This document shows, piece after piece, positions 1 through 8,426 of a stretch of DNA of 64,000 bases. The translations under genes were made by a program, and so were the position numbers. The stretch is from an uncultured Clostridia bacterium (GTDB taxonomy: Bacteria; Bacillota; Clostridia; Christensenellales; UBA1242). The number at the start of each line of letters is the position of its first letter. Position 1 is the stretch's first letter. The DNA lies in assembly GCA_934747765.1 (NCBI GenBank), contig CAKVGZ010000002.1, positions 73,068-137,067 of the forward strand. The letters are read 5' to 3'. The notes below the pieces were generated by a model, which saw nothing but the letters and a program-made list of their open reading frames with translations, ran no database searches and had not been told where the DNA came from.

Positions 1-75
1 ATCAATTTTTAAAGTTTCAATCCTAAATAAAACGTTTTTTATCAACATATACATATCTAACAAGGAGTTTGAAAA

Positions 76-369
76 ATGAAAAACGTTAAAAAAATAGCAT
101 TAACTGCACTAACTCTCGGAGTGATGACATCTGCGTTATCGGGATGCAACATGATATCTTTTGTTCAAACAGACTGTTTCATTGAGCACAACGGTGTGTT
201 ACATTTTGGCGTTGTTGAGCTTCCAATGCCTTTTTCTGGTGGCAACTACAAAATTCTTACGAAATGCGGAATCACAGAGGAAGCAAAAGTTGTCAACTAC
301 TCACGTTCTAAGAACACCAGCATGGTCAAAAACAACAACCACAGATGTGAAGAATGTTTTGGAAAGTAG
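76..369 (+). CDS. Small Cys-rich lipoprotein, hypothetical (97 aa)
   Basis: AAGGAG lies 9 nt before the ATG. The N-terminus has a basic MKNVKK stretch, a hydrophobic run and a lipobox ending LSGC at about residue 24, so a membrane-anchored lipoprotein is expected. The mature part is about 74 residues with several Cys and a CEEC motif near the end. I do not recognise the family. The stop codon directly abuts a large inverted-repeat element, so the present C-terminus may be truncated or newly made by that element. Confidence 0.6.
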   Translation: MKNVKKIALTALTLGVMTSALSGCNMISFVQTDCFIEHNGVLHFGVVELPMPFSGGNYKILTKCGITEEAKVVNYSRSKNTSMVKNNNHRCEECFGK

Positions 370-451
370 GGCGGGCATTTGTTTGCTTGCGCAAACAGTA
401 ATTTGCAAAGCAAATTACAAATTTTAATTTATTAAAATTTAAATGCCCGCC
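370..451. repeat. Cloverleaf-like nested inverted repeat
   Basis: An 11-bp perfect outer stem (370-380 with 441-451) encloses three perfect hairpins: 381-386/391-396 (6 bp), 398-406/410-418 (9 bp) and 419-427/432-440 (9 bp). Almost every base is paired, giving a four-way junction on either strand. It begins immediately after the lipoprotein stop codon. I know no family for it. Confidence 0.85.
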
Positions 452-458
452 TTGCACA

Positions 459-488
459 AAAAAACGCTTATTAAAGCGTTTTTTATAT
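459..488. terminator. Bidirectional hairpin terminator
   Basis: AAAACGCTT / AAGCGTTTT hairpin followed by a T-run. It ends the lipoprotein transcript and, on the other strand, the double-OB gene whose stop is at 483. Confidence 0.8.
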
Positions 489-1133
489 TATATCTTCGTC
501 CGATGAAATTTCCTCACCTGTCCCAATTTGAATTTTCCCAACTGAAATTTCATAGGCAGTCTTTGTTACAAATTCATCTTCTCCAACTTTTTTTTGATAT
601 TCTCTGCTTTGAATTCGCCCAACAATCGAAATTTGTGTTCCAACTTCCGCGTCTTTTATATATTTTGCATTTCTGCCCCAAGCAATGCAAGGAAGATAAT
701 CCGACTTGTTGTATGCTCTGTTAACAGCAACTAATATGTCGCAAATTTCACGCTTGAATGGTGTTGTCCGATAAATTGGTGGCTTGCAAATGTATCCAAC
801 AATTTCAATGATGTTAGGATTCATGCTCTCATTAACTTCAATGAGTTCTCTCACAAAAACTGTGAGCACAAGTTTGCTTGTTCCGTCAACAATTTTGTTG
901 TAACTTCTGAATTGCCCTTTTATTGCAATTTCCTTTCCAATTTTGAAATCTTCTTTGCTCAGAAGTTTTTCAGAAATTGTGACCGGGATTAAATCCGAAT
1001 GTTCCGATAAACGTGGAACACTCATCATAATTTCATAAAATGCTTCGCCAAAAGTTTCGTGACTCAATACTGGCTCGCTTTCAATTTTTCCTAGCAGAAA
1101 AACTTTGTTGTTGTTCATCATTTCGTAATTCAT
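483..1133 (-). CDS. Double OB-fold single-strand DNA-binding-like protein (216 aa)
   Basis: The start is set by AAGGAG 5 nt before the ATG. The protein reads as two consecutive SSB-type OB folds: residues about 8-100 (opening NKVFLLGKI) and about 107-205 (opening NIIEIVGYI, then AWGRNAKYI and GTQISIVGRIQSREY). Ordinary SSB has one OB fold and an acidic tail; here two are fused and the C-terminus is acidic (SSDEDII), as in SSB tails that recruit partners. It probably binds single-stranded DNA. It sits downstream of the deacetylase gene on the same strand with a 17-nt gap, so the two may be co-transcribed. Confidence 0.65.
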   Translation of the reverse strand: MNYEMMNNNKVFLLGKIESEPVLSHETFGEAFYEIMMSVPRLSEHSDLIPVTISEKLLSKEDFKIGKEIAIKGQFRSYNKIVDGTSKLVLTVFVRELIEVNESMNPNIIEIVGYICKPPIYRTTPFKREICDILVAVNRAYNKSDYLPCIAWGRNAKYIKDAEVGTQISIVGRIQSREYQKKVGEDEFVTKTAYEISVGKIQIGTGEEISSDEDII

Positions 1134-1150
1134 AAAATCTCCTTATCCTT

Positions 1151-1918
1151 TTATGAAACGGATTTTTGCATTCCGTTTCTGTCGATTTCAAAGTTTTCGG
1201 TCTTAACAAGTTCTCCAATCGACCCAACTGTGTAACCTTGCTGTTTAAGTCTTTCAAGCATCATTGGCAATGCATCCAAGATGTGGTCGGAATTGTTATG
1301 GCAAAGAATAATTGAGCCCGGTCTGACATTGTTCATAACACGAGAACAAATTTCTGTTCCTGAAATTCCTTTCCAATCCAACGTGTCAACGTCCCATTGA
1401 ATGGAGATGAGCCCCATGCTGTCGGCAACGTCCAAAAGATTATTGTTGTACGCGCCAAATGGTGGTCGGAAGAATTTGACCGATTTCCCTGTTATATCTG
1501 TTATTAATTTAATTGAGGTTTCAAGTTCGCCTTTTATTGCTTCCTTTGAGAGTTTAGTCATGTCTGGATGGGTGTTGGAATGAGTTCCAATTTCAAAGCC
1601 TTGTTCGTCAATTTTTTTAACAATGTCGGCATATTTGTCTGTCCAAAATCCAACCAAGAAAAATGTTCCGTTGCAATCATGTTCTTTCAAAATTTGCATT
1701 ATCCCCTCAGTTTTGTCTGCTCCCCAAGCGGCATCAAAACTTATTGCAACTCGTTTTTCTTCCGTTTGGACATAGTAAACAGGTACTTTTCTGTTCGGAT
1801 AACCGAAGTACACTTGGGCAGCGCTAACCCCGTCGATACTGACCGCAAGCAAAATTGAAACAATTATAACTGCTAAACAAATTTTTAATGTACGTGACTT
1901 AATTACATAAAATGGCAT
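1151..1918 (-). CDS. Polysaccharide deacetylase, PdaB-like sporulation family (255 aa)
   Basis: Start supported by a GAGGAGA ribosome site. There is an N-terminal membrane/signal segment at about 11-33, then a NodB-type CE4 fold: FDAAWG (metal-binding/catalytic Asp region, about 61-66), H-S-N-T-H metal motif near residue 113, RPPFGAYN near 151 and ILCHNN near 205. This pattern matches sporulation PdaB-type enzymes, which act on cell-wall or cortex polysaccharide. Expected location is the outer face of the membrane. Spore context elsewhere in the window (spoIVA, SigH-like gene) fits. The exact substrate is inferred. Confidence 0.8.
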   Translation of the reverse strand: MPFYVIKSRTLKICLAVIIVSILLAVSIDGVSAAQVYFGYPNRKVPVYYVQTEEKRVAISFDAAWGADKTEGIMQILKEHDCNGTFFLVGFWTDKYADIVKKIDEQGFEIGTHSNTHPDMTKLSKEAIKGELETSIKLITDITGKSVKFFRPPFGAYNNNLLDVADSMGLISIQWDVDTLDWKGISGTEICSRVMNNVRPGSIILCHNNSDHILDALPMMLERLKQQGYTVGSIGELVKTENFEIDRNGMQKSVS

Positions 1919-2188
1919 TCTCTCCTCGCTTTTAACAATATCAGAGCAAGAGTTTCTTGCAAAGATATAATCTGATGAATTTAGGCATTTAAACTCGCAT
2001 TTTGTCGAATTTAATCTTGCTTATTTTAAATATATTTTTTGAAAGCCACGAATATGCAAAAATTCTTTTATATTTTTGTAACAATTTGAAATTGTGTTCC
2101 ATAGTATGAAGTAAGGACAAAAGAAAAAATCCTTAAAATACAAAAGAAAAAATAATACATATGAAAATTTTTATAGGAGGTACATATC

Positions 2189-2383
2189 ATGAATTTCTTT
2201 AACGGATTCGGCGGAATGGGCGGAAATGGATGCGGATGCGACTGCTGCACATTAATCATCTTACTTTTGCTCTTGTCATGTTGCGGATGTGGAAACGGAG
2301 AAGGATTCGGGGGCGGATGTGACTGCTTAATTTGGATTTTACTCTTATCTTGCCTTTGCAACTCATGTGGAAACAGAGGATAA
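2189..2383 (+). CDS. Cys/Gly/Leu-rich micro-protein (64 aa)
   Basis: A strong AGGAGG ribosome site precedes the ATG. The protein alternates Gly/Cys clusters (GCGCDCC, CCGCG) with two Leu/Ile-rich hydrophobic stretches, about residues 22-30 and 47-55. It is small, hydrophobic and has 12 Cys. It begins MNF like the 66-aa protein encoded at 17033-17233, which shares the Leu-run-plus-Cys composition. It resembles tiny hydrophobic spore-associated proteins of Firmicutes only in composition; the function is unknown. Confidence 0.7.
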   Translation: MNFFNGFGGMGGNGCGCDCCTLIILLLLLSCCGCGNGEGFGGGCDCLIWILLLSCLCNSCGNRG

Positions 2384-2407
2384 AACAAAACAATTCCCTA
2401 CATAAAA

Positions 2408-2440
2408 AAACAAGTGCAATTCCCCATTGCACTTGTTTTT
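2408..2440. terminator. Strong bidirectional terminator
   Basis: A 13-bp perfect stem (2408-2420 with 2426-2438), loop TCCCC, A-run before and T-run after. It serves the plus-strand micro-protein and the minus-strand protease gene. Confidence 0.92.
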
Positions 2441-2441
2441 A

Positions 2442-3494
2442 TTATGGTCGGTTTGTCAAGGTTATTGAAGCAGTTTTTTCGATGTTGTCACGAAGGAAGG
2501 TGATTTTTATGGTGTCACCAATTTTATGATGATAGATTGCTGTTCTTAAATCTAACATGGTTCTAATTTCTTGGTCGTTGACTTTTGTTATTATATCGCC
2601 TTTCACTATCCCTGCTTTTCCAATTGGTCCAGATGTGTCAACGTTGACAACATAAACGCCTTCTTTTTCAAAAGTTTTTCCGTAAAAAACTGCAATTTCG
2701 CTGTCAAGACCAAATATTCCGAGATATGGAGTTACATATTCTCCATCACTAACAACTTTTTCAACCACTGGCATTGCAATTTCAACTGGAATTGCAAAAC
2801 CTATTCCTTCCGCTTCGGAAACTTTCAAAGTGTTGATTCCCACAACATTTCCATTTGAATTGATCACTGGCCCTCCGCTGTTCCCCGGATTTATGGATGC
2901 ATCATGTTGCAACAAATTTTGAAGATAACTTGTTGAACCATCTTCATTGTCAATTTCAATTGTACGATTCAAAGCCGAAACAATTCCTTTTGTCACTGTG
3001 TGTTTAAACTGCAATGTCAATGGAGTTCCAATTGAAATGACCTCTTCTCCAGTTTTAACATTGTCCAAACTTGCTGTTTTGAGATATGGCATGTTTATGC
3101 TTGCTTTGATGATTGCAAGGTCCATGCTTGGGTCGGTCCAAACAAGAGTTGCTCTTCCGCTTGTTTTGTTTGCATAATACACAGTTATTGAACTTGCTCC
3201 TTCAACAACGTGGTTGTTTGTCAAAATATATCCGCCGTCAGCAACAGCCACCCCACTTCCCACACTTTCTTGGTCTTTATACACCGCACTTATTCCAACA
3301 ACAGCAGGAGCGACTGTTTCAACAACTTCTTCAAAATTCGAATCACTTTGAGAAGAAATGAGGCGAGGCGTCATATTTATGTTGACATCTGGTGTGCCTT
3401 TAACATCGCCATTATATTGCGAAAAACACCCCGAAAAACAAATTGGAGAAACTAAAAAAAATAATAGCAAGCAAATTGATTTAACAAATTTCAT
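2442..3494 (-). CDS. HtrA/DegP-family serine protease with PDZ domain, lipoprotein form (350 aa)
   Basis: Signal peptide with a possible lipobox (CFSGC, Cys 23) instead of the usual uncleaved membrane anchor. The trypsin-like domain (about 55-235) has the catalytic triad in NNHVV (His), DPSMDLA (Asp) and NPGNSGGP (Ser). One PDZ domain follows (about 245-345, containing GPIGKAGIVKGDIITKV). The family degrades or refolds damaged exported proteins. Expected outside the membrane, lipid-anchored. No Shine-Dalgarno is visible before the ATG. The -3 residue of the lipobox (Phe) is atypical, so anchoring is less certain than the protease call. Confidence 0.9.
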   Translation of the reverse strand: MKFVKSICLLLFFLVSPICFSGCFSQYNGDVKGTPDVNINMTPRLISSQSDSNFEEVVETVAPAVVGISAVYKDQESVGSGVAVADGGYILTNNHVVEGASSITVYYANKTSGRATLVWTDPSMDLAIIKASINMPYLKTASLDNVKTGEEVISIGTPLTLQFKHTVTKGIVSALNRTIEIDNEDGSTSYLQNLLQHDASINPGNSGGPVINSNGNVVGINTLKVSEAEGIGFAIPVEIAMPVVEKVVSDGEYVTPYLGIFGLDSEIAVFYGKTFEKEGVYVVNVDTSGPIGKAGIVKGDIITKVNDQEIRTMLDLRTAIYHHKIGDTIKITFLRDNIEKTASITLTNRP

Positions 3495-3525
3495 GCTATT
3501 ATTTTGTATATTTTTTTTGTTTTTA

Positions 3526-3909
3526 TCACCAAATTTTAAAAAGCACCAAAATTAATGAAACAATAATCACCGCAAAAATTACAATCAGAATTCCAGTCAG
3601 TATTTTATAACGCTTATAGTCTTTGTAATATCCAGCAACAATGCGTGGGTCCATATTTTCAAGTTGTTGGCGAGAAATCATTCCGTTGTTATAAAGTTCA
3701 ACAAAATATGGTTGCAATGCTTCATCATATTGTTTCTTTAAAACTCTTAAATAATATATTCGATTATTTATGAAAAATCCAATAAATAATAGGAATATAG
3801 CAGATGAAAAATAGGAAAACCCACTCCAAGTTTTTTGGAGCAACGAAAAAGTTATTGCCAAAGCAAAAAGACATGCAAAAACAATCATTTCCCATTTTCT
3901 TATTTTCAT
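3526..3909 (-). CDS. Small membrane protein, hypothetical (127 aa)
   Basis: Three predicted membrane helices (about 8-24, 31-49, 103-125) and a cytosolic or external loop of about 50 residues with the sequence FVELYNNGMISRQQLENMDP. The start overlaps the glnS stop by 4 nt, with AAAGGA upstream inside glnS, so it is translationally coupled to glnS. I recognise no family. Confidence 0.6.
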   Translation of the reverse strand: MKIRKWEMIVFACLFALAITFSLLQKTWSGFSYFSSAIFLLFIGFFINNRIYYLRVLKKQYDEALQPYFVELYNNGMISRQQLENMDPRIVAGYYKDYKRYKILTGILIVIFAVIIVSLILVLFKIW

Positions 3910-5561
3910 ATTTTCTTTGTTTCCTTTAATGTTATGGTTCTGTTGAAAACTTTTTTGTTGTCTGTTGTGTCTTTATCCAAACAGAAATATCCATTTCGAA
4001 TAAATTGATATCTTTCGTCGAAATTCAAATTCAAGCCACTTTCAATGTAACAGTTGTCAAGAACAACCAAACTGTTTGGATTAAGTTTATATCCGTCAAC
4101 GGCATGTTCTTTGCCTTCAACTTCTTCGGCACTTTCTTCGTCAATCAAGTTTTCAAAAAGACGAACTTCAATTTTTTCGCTGTGATTTGGATTTATCCAA
4201 TGAATTGTTCCTTTAACTTTCTTTTCACAATTGCTTCCAGATTTTGTTTCTGGGAGATATTCACAAAGGACCTTTGTCACATTTCCATTTTCATCTTCTT
4301 CAAATCCTGTGCAACGAACAATGTATGCTCCTTTTAAACGAACTTCAGCACCAACAAACAATCTGAAAAATTTTGGAATTGGCTCTTTAATAAAGTCTTC
4401 TCTTTCAATCAGAAGGTGCTTTCCAAAATAGTATTTTCTTTCACCTTTTTCTTCTTTTTGAGGATAATCTTCCAAAACAATTTCTTCTTCTTTGCCTTCC
4501 TCATAGTTTGTTATTTCCAATTCAACTGGGTTTAAAACTGCCATAACTCTTCGAGATACTTCGTTCAAAGTGTTTCGAACAAAATGTTCAAGGAAAGCAG
4601 GTTCAATTAGTGAATTGCTTTTTGTTATTCCAGCAGCATACACAAAGTCTTTCAAACTTTCTGGGAGAACTCCTCTTCTTTTAAGTCCACGAAGAGAATA
4701 GAGTCTTGGATCATCAAAACCGGAAACCACTCCATCGGCAACAAGTTTTTTTATGAACCTTTTTCCAAGAATTGCGCCTTTTATATAAAGATTTGCATAT
4801 TCAACTTGGCGTGGATAGTTGCCCGTTTGACAATTTTCAACCACCCAATTGTAGAGAGGTCTGTGATCTTCAAATTCTGGGCCACAAATTGAGTGCGAAA
4901 CCCCTTCAAGTGCGTCATCAAGCGGATGCGAGAAATCGTATGATGGATAAATTTTCCAAGTGTCGCCAATTCGTTGATGATGAGCATATTGTATTCTGTA
5001 AATAACAGGGTCACGCATGTTCATGTTTGGGCTTTTCATATCAATTTTTGCGCGCAAACATCTTGAGCCAGCAGGGAATTCTCCATTTTTCATTCTTTCA
5101 AAGAGGTCAAGGTTTTCTTCAACACTTCTGTTTCTGTATGGGCTTTCAACCCCAGGTTCGGTCAAAGTTCCCCTATATTTTGAAAGTTCTTCTGGCGAAA
5201 GGTCACACACAAACGCTTTGCCGTCTTTTATCAGTTTAACAGCATATTCATAGTTTTTTTGGAAATAGTCAGTTGCATAATGGATTTCGTTCCAATGATA
5301 TCCAAGCCATTTGACGTCTTCCTGAATTGAGTCAACAAATTCCTGACTTTCTTTGCTTGGATTTGTGTCGTCATATCTTAAATTACAAACACCATGATAT
5401 TTTTCGGCAAGGCCATAGTTCAAAACAATGTTTCTAACGTGGCCAATGTGAAGATATCCACTTGGCTCTGGTGGGTGGCGAGTTTGAATTGCTTTAACTC
5501 TGCCATCTTCGAGGTCTTTGTTTATTATTTCTTCAATAAAATTTGTTGCTTCGAGTTCCAT
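3906..5561 (-). CDS. glnS: Glutaminyl-tRNA synthetase (551 aa)
   Basis: Class I aminoacyl-tRNA synthetase that charges tRNA-Gln directly. The HIGH motif sits in PPEPSGYLHIGH. The second signature reads ILGKRFIKKLV where many GlnRS have VMSKRKL-type, so the KMSKS loop is degenerate. The GlnRS anticodon-binding beta-barrels follow (residues about 330-551). The ATG at 5561 is chosen because AAAGGA lies 7 nt before it; an upstream in-frame ATG at 5597 has no ribosome site. Many Clostridia lack GlnRS and use the Asp/Glu amidotransferase route, so presence is informative for lineage. Confidence 0.95.
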   Translation of the reverse strand: MELEATNFIEEIINKDLEDGRVKAIQTRHPPEPSGYLHIGHVRNIVLNYGLAEKYHGVCNLRYDDTNPSKESQEFVDSIQEDVKWLGYHWNEIHYATDYFQKNYEYAVKLIKDGKAFVCDLSPEELSKYRGTLTEPGVESPYRNRSVEENLDLFERMKNGEFPAGSRCLRAKIDMKSPNMNMRDPVIYRIQYAHHQRIGDTWKIYPSYDFSHPLDDALEGVSHSICGPEFEDHRPLYNWVVENCQTGNYPRQVEYANLYIKGAILGKRFIKKLVADGVVSGFDDPRLYSLRGLKRRGVLPESLKDFVYAAGITKSNSLIEPAFLEHFVRNTLNEVSRRVMAVLNPVELEITNYEEGKEEEIVLEDYPQKEEKGERKYYFGKHLLIEREDFIKEPIPKFFRLFVGAEVRLKGAYIVRCTGFEEDENGNVTKVLCEYLPETKSGSNCEKKVKGTIHWINPNHSEKIEVRLFENLIDEESAEEVEGKEHAVDGYKLNPNSLVVLDNCYIESGLNLNFDERYQFIRNGYFCLDKDTTDNKKVFNRTITLKETKKI

Positions 5562-5666
5562 GTTTTTTCCTTTTAATGATAGGAATAAATTTAGCATTAA
5601 TTAAAAAAATTGTCAATAAAAACACACCAACCCCAAAAATTCTTATGAAAAATATTTATTATAGGT

Positions 5667-5672
5667 TATAAT
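5667..5672 (+). promoter_or_regulatory. -10 box of polA, predicted leaderless
   Basis: TATAAT is followed by 7 nt and then the ATG at 5680. A normal start point would coincide with that ATG. No ribosome site is possible in the transcript. Confidence 0.6.
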
Positions 5673-5679
5673 AATGTTT

Positions 5680-8196
5680 ATGAATAAACTTCTTATTATT
5701 GATGGCAACAGTATCATAAATCGCGCTTTCTATGCTCTTCCTCTTCTTTCAAACAGCAGAGGCGAATATTCGAATGCTGTTTATGGATTTGTTAACATTT
5801 TGACAAAAGCAATTTTGGACCTTAAACCAACTCACATTGCTGTTGCTTTTGACTATGGAAAAAAAACTTTCCGTCACAAAATCTTCAGCGACTATAAAGG
5901 CACACGCAAAGGCATGCCAGAAGAACTTGCATGCCAAATGCCAATACTCAAAAACTTGCTTTCAGTTATGGGAATAAAATATTTTGAAAAAAGCGAGATT
6001 GAAGCAGATGACATAATTGGAACACTCAGCCAGCTTCCTGACGAAAAATATCTTCTTTCAGGTGACCGTGATTTGTTTCAACTCATAAATTCTTCCACAA
6101 AAATTTGGTTTCCGAAAAAAGGTGTGTCGGAAATTGAAGTGATTGACGAAAACCATCTTTTTGAAATAATGGGCTTGTCCCCTGCCCAAATTGTTGATTA
6201 CAAAGCACTTCGTGGAGATAGCTCAGACAATATCCCTGGCGTCGCAGGAATTGGGGAAAAAGGTGCAATTGACCTCATAAAAAAATTTGGAACCTTGGAA
6301 AATATATACAAAAACATTGACCAAATTCAAGGAAAACTGAAAGAAAAACTTGAAAATGGAAAAGACATGGCATTTTTGTCAAAACAACTTGCAACAATAA
6401 AATGTGACGTTGACCTTTCTTACACCTTGGACGAACTTCAGACCAAATTCCCATATTCAAACAAAGTGTATGAATTTTTTAAAGATTATGAATTTAAAAG
6501 TCTCATAAAAAGAAAAGACATTTTTGGCGAAGAAGTTTCTAAGTTGCATGAAAATGAAAATCTATCTTATGAAAAAGTTGTTATAGACAATTTTGATCAG
6601 CTTGAAAAAATTATGTCATATATCAAAGAAATGCAACAAATTGCATTCAACTTTTCTGACAAATTTGAATTTTGTTGCTCACCAAATGTTGTCTACTCTT
6701 TCAATCAAGAAATATCGATGTTTTCCAATTCAATTTCTCTTGAAAGCGGGCTTGAAAAACTTAAAAGCATTTTTGAAAATAGATTGATAAAAAAAGTTTG
6801 TTTTGATTCGAAAAAACAAATGCATTCGCTTGGGAAATATGGAATTGATATGTTTGGAGAAATTTTTGACATTTCCATCGCAAAATATCTTCTTGGCGAA
6901 ACACTGAAAGATGAATTTTGTCCAACATTTTTTTTCTTCTTGGAACGTGAACTTTCACAAAAACTTAAAGAAAATGATATGTTTGACTTATATAACAAAA
7001 TTGAAATTCCTCTTTCTCGTGTTCTTTATGAAATGGAAAATGACGGGCTTAAAGTTGACACAAACGAGCTTTTGTTTCTTAAAAATGAACTTGAAAAAAA
7101 TCTTGAAGAAATAGTCAAAAAAGTTAACCTGCTTGCGGGGATTGAATTTAATTTGAATTCTCCAAAGCAACTTTCAAACATTCTGTTCAACGTTCTTGGA
7201 CTTCATGCCAAAAACAACACAAAACTGTCCACAAACGTTGAAATTTTGGAACAAATTCGTGACCAACACCCGATTATTGAAGAAATTTTGAAATATCGAA
7301 AAATTCAAAAACTTCTTTCCACTTATGTTGAAGCGTTTTACACTCTTGCCACAAATGGCGATGGATATATAAGAACAGTGTTCAATCAGACATTGACCGC
7401 AACGGGCAGACTTTCTTCAAGTGACCCAAATCTTCAAAATCTCCCAATCAGAGATGAAGAAGGAAAAAAACTTCGGAAAATTTTTGTTTCACGTTTTGAA
7501 GATGGCGAAATTGTTTCTGCCGACTACAATCAAATTGAATTGCGACTAATGGCACACTACAGTCAAGACCCAACTCTTCTTGCGTCATATTCTCGTGGAG
7601 AAGACATTCACAGCCGAACAGCATCTTCCATTTTTGCAGTTCCGCTCGACCAAGTAACTCCACTTCAACGTCGACTTGCAAAAACTGTGAATTTTGGAAT
7701 TATTTATGGAATAAGTGAATATGGACTTTCTGTTAGTCTTGGAACAAGTGTTAAAAATGCTTCGGAATATATGAAGAAATATTTTGAACAATTTCCTCGT
7801 GTCAAAGAATATATGAACGAAAGCATTGCACTTGCTGAGCAAAACGGATTTGCAAAAACACTTTTCGGGCGAAGACGCCAAATTCCAGAGCTTTCTGCGC
7901 CAAACGGGCAAATTCGAAAATTTGGTCAACGTGTTGCAATCAACATGCCTCTTCAAGGAACTGCTTCAGATATAATAAAACTTGCAATGATAAAAGTTTC
8001 TGATGAAATCAAACAAAAGAACATGAAATCAAAACTTGTTCTTCAAATTCACGATGAACTTGTGGTTGACTGCCCCGCTAGCGAAGTTAAAGAAATTGAA
8101 ATCATGCTAAAAAACATTATGGAAAATGTTGTGAAACTTTCTGTAAGTTTTCCTGTGGAAGTTTCAAGTGGAAAGACGCTGTATGAGTGCAAATGA
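5680..8196 (+). CDS. polA: DNA polymerase I (838 aa)
   Basis: Three regions: 5'-3' exonuclease (about 1-290; IDGNSI at the N-terminus, GDRDLFQL), a 3'-5' exonuclease fold (about 300-480) that lacks the usual D-x-E metal residues (IAFNFS instead) and is probably inactive for proofreading, and a family-A polymerase (about 490-838) with ADYNQIELR, KTVNFGIIYG and QIHDELVVD. It fills gaps and removes RNA primers. I choose the ATG at 5680 over 5674 because a TATAAT 7 nt upstream predicts transcription starting at that ATG. Divergent from glnS. Confidence 0.96.
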   Translation: MNKLLIIDGNSIINRAFYALPLLSNSRGEYSNAVYGFVNILTKAILDLKPTHIAVAFDYGKKTFRHKIFSDYKGTRKGMPEELACQMPILKNLLSVMGIKYFEKSEIEADDIIGTLSQLPDEKYLLSGDRDLFQLINSSTKIWFPKKGVSEIEVIDENHLFEIMGLSPAQIVDYKALRGDSSDNIPGVAGIGEKGAIDLIKKFGTLENIYKNIDQIQGKLKEKLENGKDMAFLSKQLATIKCDVDLSYTLDELQTKFPYSNKVYEFFKDYEFKSLIKRKDIFGEEVSKLHENENLSYEKVVIDNFDQLEKIMSYIKEMQQIAFNFSDKFEFCCSPNVVYSFNQEISMFSNSISLESGLEKLKSIFENRLIKKVCFDSKKQMHSLGKYGIDMFGEIFDISIAKYLLGETLKDEFCPTFFFFLERELSQKLKENDMFDLYNKIEIPLSRVLYEMENDGLKVDTNELLFLKNELEKNLEEIVKKVNLLAGIEFNLNSPKQLSNILFNVLGLHAKNNTKLSTNVEILEQIRDQHPIIEEILKYRKIQKLLSTYVEAFYTLATNGDGYIRTVFNQTLTATGRLSSSDPNLQNLPIRDEEGKKLRKIFVSRFEDGEIVSADYNQIELRLMAHYSQDPTLLASYSRGEDIHSRTASSIFAVPLDQVTPLQRRLAKTVNFGIIYGISEYGLSVSLGTSVKNASEYMKKYFEQFPRVKEYMNESIALAEQNGFAKTLFGRRRQIPELSAPNGQIRKFGQRVAINMPLQGTASDIIKLAMIKVSDEIKQKNMKSKLVLQIHDELVVDCPASEVKEIEIMLKNIMENVVKLSVSFPVEVSSGKTLYECK

Positions 8197-8379
8197 TCAA
8201 TGTTTTTTCTTATCACAATCTTGATTTATTCTCTGGCAAATGATTGTTTGCAAGACGCAAGAAATTTGACCAATAACGGTCTTAATCAAATTCAAATCTG
8301 AGATATCTTTGCCCTTTGAAATTTCAATTGCAATTTGTGTTGCCAAAAATGCAAGTTTCTCAGGCGGACAATTTTTCAT
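8197..8379 (-). CDS. Small hypothetical protein (60 aa)
   Basis: Amphipathic helical protein opening MKNCPPEKLAFLATQIA and ending in a charged tail. Its stop directly abuts the polA stop (convergent). It resembles small conserved Clostridia proteins with the pattern LAxLAxxxAxxxxxG, but I cannot name it with confidence. No Shine-Dalgarno; an ATAAAT box lies 6 nt before the ATG. Confidence 0.5.
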   Translation of the reverse strand: MKNCPPEKLAFLATQIAIEISKGKDISDLNLIKTVIGQISCVLQTIICQRINQDCDKKKH

Positions 8380-8426
8380 AGAAATATTTATGAAAATAAA
8401 AAATTATATGACACAAAGGAGATTTT

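Noticed and set aside
2068..2388. 106-aa Pro/His-rich minus-strand frame
   Set aside because: Complement of the Gly/Cys micro-protein gene, which has a strong ribosome site.
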